From the NCBI RefSeq assembly GCF_010093065.1, contig NZ_CP048113.1, positions 7,148,001 to 7,212,000 of the forward strand: a DNA stretch of 64,000 nucleotides. Direction: 5' to 3'. The DNA comes from Chitinophaga agri (GTDB taxonomy: Bacteria; Bacteroidota; Bacteroidia; Chitinophagales; Chitinophagaceae). Numbering within the stretch: the stretch's first letter is position 1; the number at the start of each line of letters is the position of its first letter. The translations under genes and the position numbers were made by a program. The notes under the pieces are model-generated. The model searched no databases, was not told the DNA's origin, and saw only the letters and a program-made list of their open reading frames with translations. Positions 1-12,400 of the stretch are shown here, piece by piece.

Positions 1-2
1 AC

Positions 3-1769
3 GTCGCCAATGGTAACGCCGGATTCGGATTCCGAAGACTGAGTATCATTGACCTCGTGCATGGTTCTCAACCATTCTATAGCAATGATGGATCTGTGAT
101 GCTGATCTGCAACGGTGAGATCTATAATTACAAAGAGCTCAGGGCTGAGCTTTCAGCCAAAGGATATGTATTTAATACGAATTCAGATATAGAAGTGCTG
201 GTTAGCCTTTACGTAGAATATGGCAATGACTTCCTGAAACGGCTCAATGGTCAGTTTGCAATGGCCTTGTTTGACAGCAAACGAAACCTGTTGCTACTGG
301 CAAAGGATCATTTTGGTATTTGCCCATTGTTTTACACGCTATATGATGATGCTGTGATCTTTGCATCAGAAATAAAAGCGATTCTCGAATACCCGGGAAT
401 TCCGAGAGAGGTGAACCTTTCCGGTCTGGACCAGATCTTTACCTTTCCCGCTGCGATTAGTCCCGCTACACTTTTCAAGGGGATTTACAGCCTTGAACCG
501 GGTACCTATGCAGTGTATACCGGCGGCGTACTGACCAAAACTGAATATTGGGATTTGGAATATCCAGAAATAGGATACAAATACGAGAGTAAGGATGAAG
601 CATATTATGTTGAAGGACTGAACGAGCAATTATTACGGTCTGTCAAATATAGAGTACATGCAGATGTGCCGGTAGGCTTCTATCTGAGTGGTGGCCTGGA
701 TTCCTCGCTCATAGGAGGATTGATGTATGCGACCAATGATTCCCGTGACTTTAACTCATTTTCTATCAGCTTTTCCGGTTCCGGTAAGGAAAACAAGGAG
801 ATCAATGAGCAACGGTATCAGCACCTGATGAGTAAGCATTTAAATTCCACTCACAATGATATTGATTTTTCCTGGGGACAGATAGACAAAAAATTACGTG
901 AGGTAGTTTACTTCTCCGAATCTCCGCTGAAAGAAACCTATAATGTCTGCTCTCTGGCGCTGTCGGAAGCTGCCAGAGCCAGGAATGTAAAGGTTGTATT
1001 GTGTGGAGAAGGTGCAGACGAGCTATTTGGTGGGTATGCAGGATATAAGTTCGATACTCTCAGAATGAACAAAACGATACATAAGGATCTGGATCATCTG
1101 CTTGAAGATAAAGTCCGCAATCATTTGTGGGGTAACCCGGAGTTTACCTACGAGAAGAATGAGCATGAGTTCAGAGAGGTGAAATCTGCATTGTATTCTA
1201 ACAGCATGCAAAGCCGGTACGGTGATTTTGATTGCCTGAAAACTCCTGTGGTCAACAAAGCCAGGATGAAGAACAGGCACATCTTTCACCAGCGGTCATA
1301 TGTTGATTTTAAACTGAGGCTTGGCGGGCACCTGATCGCAGATCACGGCGACCGTATGGCCCTGGCAAACAGTGTTGAATCACGTTATCCGTTCCTGGAT
1401 GTTAATCTGATCGACTATGTGACGAAAATTCCTCCGGGCATGATGTTACAGAATATGAATGAAAAATTCCTGTTGAAACAAGTCGCAAAAGGGATAGTAC
1501 CTAATGAGATCATCCGGCGGGAAAAGTTCGGTTTTGTCGCTCCCGGTAGCGTGGCACTGCTGAAAGCAAATGTAGAATGGATAAATGACCTGCTTTCCTA
1601 TGATACGATCAAACGGCAGGGTTTCTTCAATCCGGATACGATCGAACGACTCAAAAAGCATTATATGAAAGATGATTTTGTGCTTACACCACCATATGAT
1701 CTGGACTTGCTGATCATCGTATTAACCTTTAATATTTTCCTGGATACATTTCAGTTGCCATCCCTGTAG
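3..1769 (+). CDS. asnB: Asparagine synthetase (glutamine-hydrolysing), 5' end outside window
   Basis: AsnB makes asparagine from aspartate, glutamine and ATP. The reading frame is open from base 3, and its first visible residues (VANGNAGFGFRRLSIIDL) match the interior of the N-terminal glutaminase domain, so the start and the nucleophilic Cys lie upstream. The ATP-pyrophosphatase loop FYLSGGLDSS is at about 679-708, and a second synthetase motif (CGEGADELFGGY) is at about 1003-1038. The stop at 1769 is followed 30 bp later by the ABC transporter on the same strand. Two NRPS modules downstream read as Asn-specific, so local Asn supply is the simplest role. Amidation of a carboxylate on the peptide is an alternative for AsnB-like proteins in such clusters. 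The family call is firm; the role in the cluster is inferred. Confidence 0.93.
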   Translation, partial: VANGNAGFGFRRLSIIDLVHGSQPFYSNDGSVMLICNGEIYNYKELRAELSAKGYVFNTNSDIEVLVSLYVEYGNDFLKRLNGQFAMALFDSKRNLLLLAKDHFGICPLFYTLYDDAVIFASEIKAILEYPGIPREVNLSGLDQIFTFPAAISPATLFKGIYSLEPGTYAVYTGGVLTKTEYWDLEYPEIGYKYESKDEAYYVEGLNEQLLRSVKYRVHADVPVGFYLSGGLDSSLIGGLMYATNDSRDFNSFSISFSGSGKENKEINEQRYQHLMSKHLNSTHNDIDFSWGQIDKKLREVVYFSESPLKETYNVCSLALSEAARARNVKVVLCGEGADELFGGYAGYKFDTLRMNKTIHKDLDHLLEDKVRNHLWGNPEFTYEKNEHEFREVKSALYSNSMQSRYGDFDCLKTPVVNKARMKNRHIFHQRSYVDFKLRLGGHLIADHGDRMALANSVESRYPFLDVNLIDYVTKIPPGMMLQNMNEKFLLKQVAKGIVPNEIIRREKFGFVAPGSVALLKANVEWINDLLSYDTIKRQGFFNPDTIERLKKHYMKDDFVLTPPYDLDLLIIVLTFNIFLDTFQLPSL

Positions 1770-1799
1770 GTCGCCTTTGCTAACATAATTCTCTTGTAT

Positions 1800-3449
1800 A
1801 TGAACTTTCTGAATATCCTGCTCCGTAAATTCAGAGCCTCGCTGATATTTATCCTTTTACTGGGCATTTTCAACAGCCTTCTTAACGGCGGTTTGTTGAT
1901 ATTCATCAATACAACTATTTCCGGTAAATCATTACCATTCTTTAATAATTACAGATGGATGGTTTTTACCGCAATAATAGTCAGTTCTCTTTTATGCGCC
2001 CGGATATTTCAGACTTACATGATCAGGCTGACAAATAATATCCTCTTCGATTTTGAGAATGACATCCTTCGGAAGTTACGGCAATCTTCATACAGGGATT
2101 TCGAAAACCTTGGAAAGGAAAAGATCTATACAGCCATAAATGATACGAAAACACTGGCTCATATACCCGAGGTGTTCATGAATGCCTTTAATGCATTTGT
2201 CGTGATGATCTGCTGCTGTGCTTACCTGCTGTTCATGTCTTTTACAGGAGGTATTGTTGTCCTGTTAAGTATGGCTGCGCTGGTTATATTTTATATCGTC
2301 AGAAATAATGGCATTGAAGCCGAGCTAAATAAACAAAGAGACCTTCAGAATGCCTATTATAAATACATCAATGACCTGTTGCTTGGCTTTAAAGAGCTGA
2401 AAATGGGAGCGGTTCGCAATCTGAATATATTCAATCACTTCCTGATAAAGAACAGGATCATCGCTAAGAAGATCTCTGTAGAAACGTCTATCAGATACAA
2501 TGATAATGAGCTGACAGGTACTTACAGCTGGTATGTTATTTTCGGTATCACTATGTTCGTACTGCCGTTTTTCTTTTCCATGGATATTGAAAAGGTGACC
2601 GTATTTCTCGTGACTATTCTTTATCTCATGGGGCCTGTGGCCATTATGATAACCCTGATCCCAACATCTACGGCCATTAAAATAGCAATAGAACGGCTGT
2701 CGGTATTTGACCAGCAACTCAGGTTTATTGAGGGGCGGGACGGTGCGGAGGAATTAATGGATCACAATAAAGATGGCTTTGACCACCTGGAGTTTAAGAA
2801 CGTAGATTTCACTTACTATGATAACAGTTTGCCGGACAGGCCTTTCCAGTTAAAATCAATTAATCTCAGGATTAACAGAGGAGAAGTGCTGTTTATTACC
2901 GGTGGTAATGGCAGTGGGAAAAGTACTTTTGGATATCTGCTGACCGGGCTTTATCAACCGGATGAAGGAGAGATCTCTGTAAATGGCAGAACGTTCGGGA
3001 GAGAAGAAGGGCAACTGTACCGTAACTACTTTTCAGCTGTATTTACAGATAACTATCTCTTTGGAGAGAATTATGACAATTTCGATCTTAGTTCTTCCAA
3101 TACTGAATTTATGGAACTGGTGAAATTGATGAAGATGGAGAATGTGTTACATATAGATGAGACAACCAGAAAGATCACAACAAATCTTTCCAAGGGGCAG
3201 CGTAAGAGACTGGCATTGATTTATGCTTTGCTTGAGAATAAACCTGTACTCGTTATAGACGAATGGGCGGCAGAACAGGATCCGTCTTTCCGTCAGTATT
3301 TTTATACAGAAGTGCTGGATAAGTTGAACCGCAGAGGGAAAACAATTATTGCGATAACCCATGATGACGACTATTACTACTGTGCCAGCCGCGTTATTAA
3401 GTTCAACTATGGTTCGATAGTAAGTGAAGAATTGCCTTTAGTGAAATGA
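1800..3449 (+). CDS. Cyclic-peptide/siderophore-type export ABC transporter (fused membrane and ATPase domains)
   Basis: About 549 residues. The N-terminal half (about 1-300) has several hydrophobic spans, giving a transmembrane domain. The C-terminal half is an ABC ATPase with Walker A GGNGSGKST (near residue 368), signature LSKGQRKR and Walker B VLVIDEWAAEQDP. The length, domain order and the EWAAEQDP variant of Walker B resemble the PvdE/SyrD-like cyclic peptide exporter family, which works as a homodimer in the inner membrane. The ATG at 1800 is preferred over the TTG at 1794. It sits between asnB and the first NRPS with short gaps (30 and 28 bp), which fits export of the lipopeptide, perhaps to the periplasm. 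The export direction is inferred from the family. Confidence 0.9.
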   Translation: MNFLNILLRKFRASLIFILLLGIFNSLLNGGLLIFINTTISGKSLPFFNNYRWMVFTAIIVSSLLCARIFQTYMIRLTNNILFDFENDILRKLRQSSYRDFENLGKEKIYTAINDTKTLAHIPEVFMNAFNAFVVMICCCAYLLFMSFTGGIVVLLSMAALVIFYIVRNNGIEAELNKQRDLQNAYYKYINDLLLGFKELKMGAVRNLNIFNHFLIKNRIIAKKISVETSIRYNDNELTGTYSWYVIFGITMFVLPFFFSMDIEKVTVFLVTILYLMGPVAIMITLIPTSTAIKIAIERLSVFDQQLRFIEGRDGAEELMDHNKDGFDHLEFKNVDFTYYDNSLPDRPFQLKSINLRINRGEVLFITGGNGSGKSTFGYLLTGLYQPDEGEISVNGRTFGREEGQLYRNYFSAVFTDNYLFGENYDNFDLSSSNTEFMELVKLMKMENVLHIDETTRKITTNLSKGQRKRLALIYALLENKPVLVIDEWAAEQDPSFRQYFYTEVLDKLNRRGKTIIAITHDDDYYYCASRVIKFNYGSIVSEELPLVK

Positions 3450-3477
3450 GTAGATTATTTACCCCATTCTAGCGTTT

Positions 3478-6400
3478 ATGGAAAGGACACAATCAATGAC
3501 ATCAATTTTAATAGCTGCCAGTAAGACCAACAAGGGTATCACCTTTATCAAAGGTGCCAACTCGGAGAGCTTCTGTAGTTATGAGGAACTATATAATACA
3601 GCTTTACATATTTTACATAATCTGCAGCTGCGTGGCATAAGATCCGGCGATGAGGTGGTGTTACAGCTGTCAGATAACCGGAAATTCCTGGAAGTATTCT
3701 GGGCATGTGTCATGGGTGGGATCATTCCAGTACCATTGGCTCCAGGTACACAGGGGTTACATCATGTGAAACTGATCACTATATGGAAGAAGCTGGATAG
3801 ACCGTCACTTGTTTTTGATGAAGAGTTTAAATTACAATATGCAGGCTATGCAGATAAAACAGGTGATACTGATATTGTTCAGCTGATGCTGGATAGGGGA
3901 TGGCACGTTGACAGCCTGCGGGAATTCCAGGGACAGGCAACTGCGGAGGAGAATAGGCCTGAAAATATTTGTTATATACAGTTTTCTTCCGGTTCCACCG
4001 GAGACCCCAAAGGTGTCACACTCACACATGCCAACCTATTGGCAAATACTGCTGCGATCGCAGATAGGATTTCAACCCAACAGCATGACAGATCGTTATG
4101 CTGGTTACCGCTGACCCACGACATGGGTATGATCTGTTTTCACCTGACAAGTGTCCTGGCTGCAATCGATCAATATATCATTCCAACCCCGTTGTTCATC
4201 AAACGTCCCTTATTATGGCTGGAGATGATAGGCAGGTACCACATCACACAATCGTACTCTCCCAATTTTGGGTTAAAATATGTGATGGCTGCCATTGACA
4301 CAAATGGTGATGCTACCGGTAAATGGGTACTCAATAGCCTGAGGGTGATCATCAATGGGGCGGAGCCTGTGTCAGAAACATTATGCAGGTCATTCCTTGA
4401 TAAACTCGAAGTATGTGGTCTGCCCGGTAGTTGTATGTTCCCCGGGTATGGGCTTGCGGAGGCATCTGTTGCGGTCACCATTCCGATGAAAGAAAGCAGT
4501 CTGTCATTTCTGAAGTGCAGCCGTACTTCCTTAATAAAAGGGAAGCAGGTAACAATTTTAAGTGAAGATGATCATTTGCCTTATGTCAGTTTCGCCAATG
4601 TGGGTGTCGCTGTAAATGATTGTGAGGTCAGAATATGCGACGATCATGATAATGTATGTGATAGCCTCGTTATTGGTCATATACAGGTAAGAGGATTGAA
4701 CGTTACTGCCGGTTACTACAAGGACCCGGTAAAGTCGGTAGCAGTATTTACTTCTGATGGGTGGCTGCGGACAGGTGATTTGGGTTTCCTGTCGGGAAAA
4801 GAGCTATATGTGACGGGAAGGGAGAAGAATCTTATCATTGTAAATGGGCAGAACTATTACCCTCATGATATCGAGCAATATGCGGAAGAACTGCTTGATC
4901 TACGTCCGGGTAGCACTGTTGCTTGTGGCATTAACAATTACAAAACAGCTTCTTATGATACAGTGTTGTTTGTCGTATATAGACAGGATACGGCGAAATT
5001 TTCAGTAATTGCCTCACAACTGAGAGAAGCTATTTTAGCAGATACTGGTCTTTTGATAGATAAGATTATTCCTATTCGGAGTATTCCCAAGACTACAAGT
5101 GGAAAAGTACAACACTATCAATTAGCGGAGTTTTATAACAACGGTACGTATGACTCAATTTGTGCAGAATTAGATGCATTGCGTGCCATTGAGATGGGCA
5201 ATAGCTCGCCCCGTACACAGACTCCGGAAGGTAAACTGGTTTATGTTGCAGAAGTAATTTTTGGCAGAAAACTGGGATATGATGAAAATTTCTTTCAAAG
5301 TGGACTGAGCAGTCTCCGGGCTGTGTCTTTTAGTAACCTGCTTGCGCAGCAGGGGTATCGTGTGCCGTTGCATGTAATCTTCGAATATCCGACCATCCGG
5401 TTACTCCGTAGTGAATTAGAAAGGGGGCATGCATCATCTGTCGTGCACATTCCTTTTGTCGGGCAAAAATCAAGCATACCGCTCACCCCTGGTCAACGGC
5501 ATTTCTGGCTTTTCAATGAAATCAGGGAGAACAGTGCAGCAGGGAATATTGCTACCTGTACTGATATAGTGGGGATCCTGGATGAAAATAGCTTCATACA
5601 GTCGATGGAAACGATCGTTAGACGGCATGACAGTCTACGTACGGTGTTTGACCATTCGGATGGAATGCCATTACAGCATGTACTGCCGTATGAGCAATCG
5701 GGCTTTAGGGTAGTTGTTGAAGATCTGCGGGCTGCGCCCGATCCGGTTACAGTTGCGCAGGTGCGCGCCCGGGAACTGGCTGCACAGGCGTTTGACCTGG
5801 AACGGGGGCCGCTGCTGGATGTCAGGTTATTGCGTACAGCAGCCGATAGCTACCTGTTTGTTTTTGTGATCCATCATATCATTTCAGATGGCTGGTCAAT
5901 AGACGTGATCAGTAAAGAACTTAGTGTATTGTATGCTGCTTATGTAAAGGGAGAAGCGCCCTCGTTACCGGCGTTACCCATTCAGTACGGTGATTATGTT
6001 CACTGGCAGCAGTCACGGGTTGGCACTCCCGGATATGATGCCAGCCGTAGGTTCTGGCTGGATTATCTGAGTGGTGACTTACCAGTCAGTGCGTTGCCAT
6101 CATTTTCGGGTTATGACAGTGTTAAGCGTGGTCAGCATGGAGCGACCCTGCATATTGATCTTCCCGCTGATGTGAGTCAGCAACTGAAGTTGATCAGTCA
6201 GCGTGAGGGCGTAACCATGTTTAGTGTTATCCTGTCGCTGCTGGGTATCCTGTTGCAGAAGTATACGGGGGAAGACGAGGTGATGCTGGGAACGGATATA
6301 GCCGGGCGGGATCACTATGAGCTGGAAGGGCAGGTAGGATATTATCTGAAGCTGCTGGCCATTCGTTTACGGTTGCGCAGGGATGAAAGTTTCAGTGAAT

Positions 6401-9400
6401 TGCTGCAGTCTACGCATGCAATGCTACTGGAAGTATATCAGCATCAGGACTATCCTTTTGAACATCTGCTGGAGGAACTTGGTATCCGGCAGGAAGCAGG
6501 TCGTTCACCTTTGTTTGATATTTTGGTACTGTTCCAGAACTTTGATAATGCATTAGGGTTCGATGGATTGCTGGAGGGTGCAGATATACGCTCAGAGGAG
6601 ATCGACAATGGGACCAGTCTCAATGACCTGTTGCTGGAATTCAGTGAACGCAAAGGGTGCCTTCATTTGAAGGCACGTTATGATACAAGTGTATTCAACG
6701 CGAGTCAGATAAGTGATCTGGCCGCTCAGTTCATCCATCTTGCAGCGCAGCTGGATGAAGGTCTGTTATTGCCATTGTCAGCGCTGGACGTATTGACCCC
6801 GTCCCAGCAATATCAATTACTACATACCTTCAATGATACATCGGTAGTATATCCGGCGATGGACATAGTGAGCCTGTTTGAACGTCAGGTGCTGCAATCT
6901 CCTATGTCCACGGCACTTATCTGTGAGACACGTGCGTTAAGTTATGCCGAACTTGACCGCCTCTCCAATCTGGTAGCCGGTTATCTGCTGACAGCAACCT
7001 CGCTGCGGGAAGGAGAGCTGGTTGGCTTGCTGACAGCGCGTAATGAATACCAGGTGATCAGTATGCTGGGTGTCCTGAAAGCTGGTGGAGCTTACGTTCC
7101 CCTGGATCCGGAATATCCTGCAGAACGACTCTCCTATATGATCAGTGATAGTGGTGTAAGACTGATCTTAAGTGATCAGTTGGGAGAGGAGGGCGCGAGG
7201 TTCATTCCTATTGTCGATATTTGCAATGGCGTTACTACTTCCTTTGTAGGAAGTGTCCGGCGTGATCCGGAGCGTGTCGCGTATGTATTGTATACATCAG
7301 GCTCTACTGGTCGTCCGAAAGGCGTGATGATCGCTCATCGTGCGTTAAGCAATTATGTAAATTCCTTTATTAACTATTTTTCAATAACCTCCAGTGACCG
7401 GGTCATCCATCAGTCATCCATGTCGTTTGATACGTCTGTGGAGGAGATCTACCCTGCGTTATGTAGTGGAGGGTTGGTAGTGATAGCACCTGGCGGTGGT
7501 CGCGATGTGGCTGCATTGTCAGCGCTGATACAGGATGAGAGTGCTACCGTGTTAAGTACAACACCACTTGTGCTGCAGGAGCTGAACAATGACAGTACGG
7601 CCCTGAGAAGTTTACGCGTCATCATCAGTGGTGGTGATGAGTTAAAAAACAAGTATATCGACCATTTACCTGCAAATGTGCAGGTTTATAATACATATGG
7701 TCCCAGTGAGACGACCGTGTGTGCCACCTATTACCGGATTGAGGGAGGAGAGGAAGTTATACCTATCGGTAAGCCGATCAGTAATGTGCAGGTGTATATC
7801 CTGGATGAAAGGTTAGGGCTTCAGCCGGTTGGCGTAGCAGGAGAGCTATGTATCGGAGGAGCGGGCGTAGGTCTGGGTTATCTGAACAATGCGGAACTGA
7901 CGTCATCTCGTTTCGTAGCTAATCCTTATGGGGATGGCCTTTTATATCGTACGGGCGATATGGCGAGGTGGCAGTCAGACGGTAACGTCTTATTCCTTGG
8001 CCGTGCGGATGATCAGGTGAAGGTGCGTGGCTACCGGATAGAATTAGGGGAGATCTCCCAGGTGCTTGCAGGTCATAGGAGCATCTGTGATGCAGTTGCG
8101 AAGGTGTCAGATCAGTCGCTGGCAGTGTATTATACATTATCCGAAGCGGTATCAGCGTCAGCGCTCCGATATTATCTTGAATCGCGTTTGCCGCACTACA
8201 TGGTACCCGCTCACTTTATAGAGTTAGCGGCATTGCCTTTAACCGCGAGTGGGAAAGTGGACCGTTCCGCTCTTCCCAGCCCTGTTGCGGGTACACGCAG
8301 TTACCGTTTGCCGGCAACACCCTTATCGCGGCAGCTGGCAGCTATCTGGTCATCTGTGTTATCACAGGAAGTTATCGGGCTGGACGACCACTTCTTTGAA
8401 CTGGGTGGTCATTCCCTGAAAGCAGTGCAGCTGATCAGTCGCATCTACAGGGAGTTTTCCGTACGGCTGTCGTTGAAGGAACTGTTTACACATCCTGTGC
8501 TGGAGGCGCAAAGTCAACTGATAGCGAAATCCCGCAGCGCACAATATGCGTCAATTCCGGTGAAGGAAAATCGTGCAGCATACCCATTATCTTATGAACA
8601 GCAACGTTTGTGGTTACTTGATCAACTTATTATAGGTAATACTGCTTTAAATCTTTCATGGTTGTGCGAGTTATCGTTATCCTATTTCCGGCTGGATGAA
8701 AATAGCTTCATGCAGGCGATGGAAACGATCGTTAGACGGCATGACAGTCTACGTACGGTGTTTGACCATTCGGATGGAATGCCGTTACAGCATGTACTGC
8801 CGTATGAGCAATTGGGCTTTAGGGTAGTTGTTGAAGATCTGCGTGCTTTGCCCGATCCGGTTACAGTTGCGCAGGTGCGTGCCCGGGAACTGGCTTCACA
8901 GGCGTTTGACCTGGAACGCGGGCCGCTGCTGGATGTCAGGTTGTTGCGTACAGCAGCCGATAGCTACCTGTTTGTTTTTGTGATCCATCATATCATTTCA
9001 GATGGCTGGTCAATAGACGTGATCAGTAAAGAACTTAGTGTATTGTATGCCGCTTATGTAAAGGGAGAAGCGCCCTCGCTACCGGCGTTACCCATTCAGT
9101 ACGGTGATTATGTTCACTGGCAGCAGTCACGGGTTGGCACTCCCGGATATGATGCCAGCCGTAGGTTCTGGCTGGATTATCTGAGTGGTGACTTACCAGT
9201 AAGTGCGTTGCCATCATTTTCGGGTTATGACAGTGTTAAGCGTGGTCAGCATGGAGCGACCCTGCATATTGATCTTCCCGCTGATGTGAGTCAGCAACTG
9301 AAGTTGATCAGTCAGCGTGAGGGCGTAACCATGTTTAGTGTTATCCTGTCGCTGCTGGGTATCCTGTTGCAGAAGTATACGGGGGAAGACGAGGTGATGC

Positions 9401-12400
9401 TGGGAACGGATATAGCCGGGCGGGATCACTATGAGCTGGAAGGGCAGGTAGGATATTATCTGAAGCTGCTGGCCATTCGTTTACGGTTGCGCAGGGATGA
9501 AAGTTTCAGTGAATTGCTGCAGTCTACGCATGCAATGCTACTGGAAGTATATCAGCATCAGGACTATCCTTTTGAACATCTGTTGGAGGAACTTGGTATC
9601 CGGCAGGAAGCAGGTCGTTCACCTTTGTTTGATATTTTGGTACTGTTCCAGAACTTTGATAATGCATTAGGGTTCGATGGATTGCTGGAGGGTGCAGATA
9701 TACGCTCAGAGGAGATCGACAATGGGACCAGTCTCAATGACCTGTTGCTGGAATTCAGTGAACGCAAAGGGTGCCTTCATTTGAAGGCACGTTATGATAC
9801 AAGTGTATTCAACGCGAGTCAGATAAGTGATCTGGCCGCTCAGTTCATCCATCTTGCAGCGCAGCTGGATGAAGGTCTGTTATTGCCATTGTCAGCGCTG
9901 GAAGTATTGACCCCGTCCCAGCAATATCAATTACTACATACCTTCAATGATACATCGGTAGTATATCCGGCGATGGACATAGTGAGCCTGTTTGAACGTC
10001 AGGTGCTGCAATCTCCTATGTCCACGGCACTTATCTGTGAGACACGTGCGTTAAGTTATGCCGAACTTGACCGCCTCTCCAATCTGGTAGCCGGTTATCT
10101 GCTGACAGCAACCTCGCTGCGGGAAGGAGAGCTGGTTGGCTTGCTGACAGCGCGTAATGAATACCAGGTGATCAGTATGCTGGGTGTCCTGAAAGCTGGT
10201 GGAGCTTACGTTCCCCTGGATCCGGAATATCCTGCAGAACGACTCTCCTATATGATCAGCGACAGTGGTGTAAGACTGATCTTAAGTGATCAGTTGGGAG
10301 AGGAGGGCGCGAGGTTCATTCCTATTGTCGATATTTGCAATGGCGTTACTACTTCCTTTGTAGGAAGTGTCCGGCGTGATCCGGAGCGTGTCGCGTATGT
10401 ATTGTATACATCAGGCTCTACTGGTCGTCCGAAAGGCGTGATGATCGCTCATCGTGCGTTAAGCAATTATGTAAATTCCTTTATTAACTATTTTTCAATA
10501 ACCTCCAGTGACCGGGTCATCCATCAGTCATCCATGTCGTTTGATACGTCGGTGGAGGAGATCTACCCTGCGTTATGTAGCGGAGGGCTGGTAGTGATAG
10601 CACCTGGCGGTGGTCGTGATGTGGCTGCATTGTCAGCGCTGATACAGGATGAGGGTGCTACCGTGTTAAGTACAACGCCACTTGTGCTGCAGGAGCTGAA
10701 CAGTGATAGTACAACCCTGAAAAGTTTACGCGTCATCATCAGTGGTGGCGATGAGTTAAAAAACAAGTATATCGACCATTTACCTGCAAATGTGCAGGTT
10801 TATAATACATATGGTCCCAGTGAGACGACGGTCTGTGCCACCTATTACCGGATTGAGGGAGGAGAGGAAGTTATACCCATCGGTAAGCCGATCAGCAATG
10901 TGCAGGTGTATATACTGGATGAGAGGTTAGGGCTTCAGCCGGTTGGCGTAGCAGGAGAGCTGTGTATCGGAGGAGCGGGCGTGGGTCTAGGTTATCTGAA
11001 CAATGCGGAACTGACGTCATCTCGTTTCGTATCTAATCCTTATGGGGCTGGCCTTTTATATCGTACGGGTGATATGGCGAGGTGGCAGTCAGATGGTAAC
11101 GTCTTATTCCTGGGCCGTGCGGATGATCAGGTGAAGGTGCGTGGCTACCGGATAGAATTAGGGGAGATCTCCCAGGTGCTTGCAGGTCATAGCAGCATCC
11201 GTGATGCAGTTGCGAAGGTGTCAGATCAGTCGCTGGCCGTGTATTATACATTATCCGAAGCGGTATCAGCGTCAGCGCTCCGATATTATCTTGAATCGCG
11301 TTTGCCGCACTACATGGTACCCGCTCACTTTATAGAGTTAGCGGCATTGCCTTTAACCGCGAGTGGGAAAGTGGACCGTTCCGCTCTTCCCAGCCCTGTT
11401 GCGGGTACACGCAGTTACCGTTTGCCGGCAACACCCTTATCGCTGGAGCTGGCAGCTATCTGGTCATCTGTGTTATCGCAGGAAGTTATCGGACTGGACG
11501 ACCACTTCTTTGAACTGGGCGGTCATTCCCTGAAAGCAGTGCAGTTGATCAGTCGCATCTACAGGGAGTTTTCCGTACGGCTGTCATTGAAGGAACTGTT
11601 TACACATCCTGTGCTGGAGGCGCAAAGTCAACTGATAGCGCAATCCCGCAGAGAACAATATACTCCCATTCCCGTCATAGCATCAGCAGATAGTTATCCG
11701 TTATCGAATGCACAGCAGCGTATGTGGGTACTGTATGAGCTGTCGCCAGGAAGTGCCGCATATAATATACCGTTGCTGTCCCGTTTGAGCGGTAAAATAG
11801 ACCAGCTGGCGCTGGAACAGTCACTGCAGGTATTGCTGTTACGTCACGAGAGCTTGCGTACCGTGTTTGAGCAGCAGGATGGGGAACCGCGCCAGCGCAT
11901 AGCCTCATTTAGCGGCAGTCTGCTGACAGTGTATGACTACCCTGGTGATGAGCCCCGTGCGTTAGCTCATGCACAGTCGCTGTCGGCTATCCCATTTGAT
12001 CTGTCAGCGGGTCCATTGCTGCGCGTTTGTTTGCTGATGACAGGAGCAGAAGAAGGTTTGCTGTTATTGTGTCTTCATCACATCATTGCAGACGAATGGT
12101 CCATGCAGGTACTGTTCGGAGAACTGATCCGTTTATACAATGGTTATGTGTCAGGTAGTCCTGTGGAGCTGGAAGCACTTCGGGTACAGTACAAGGACTA
12201 TGCTTACTGGCAACGCTCACAGTTACCGGAAGCATTATTATCATCACGTACTTACTGGACGGAACGTTTTTCAGGAGTTCTTCCCGTACTCGACCTGGCA
12301 ACAGATTATCTGCGTCCCTCAGTGAAGGGATATCAGGGAGCCAGCTACACTTATACATTTAATGCAGGTGACAGCGAACTGTTTGGGCAGGTATTACAGG

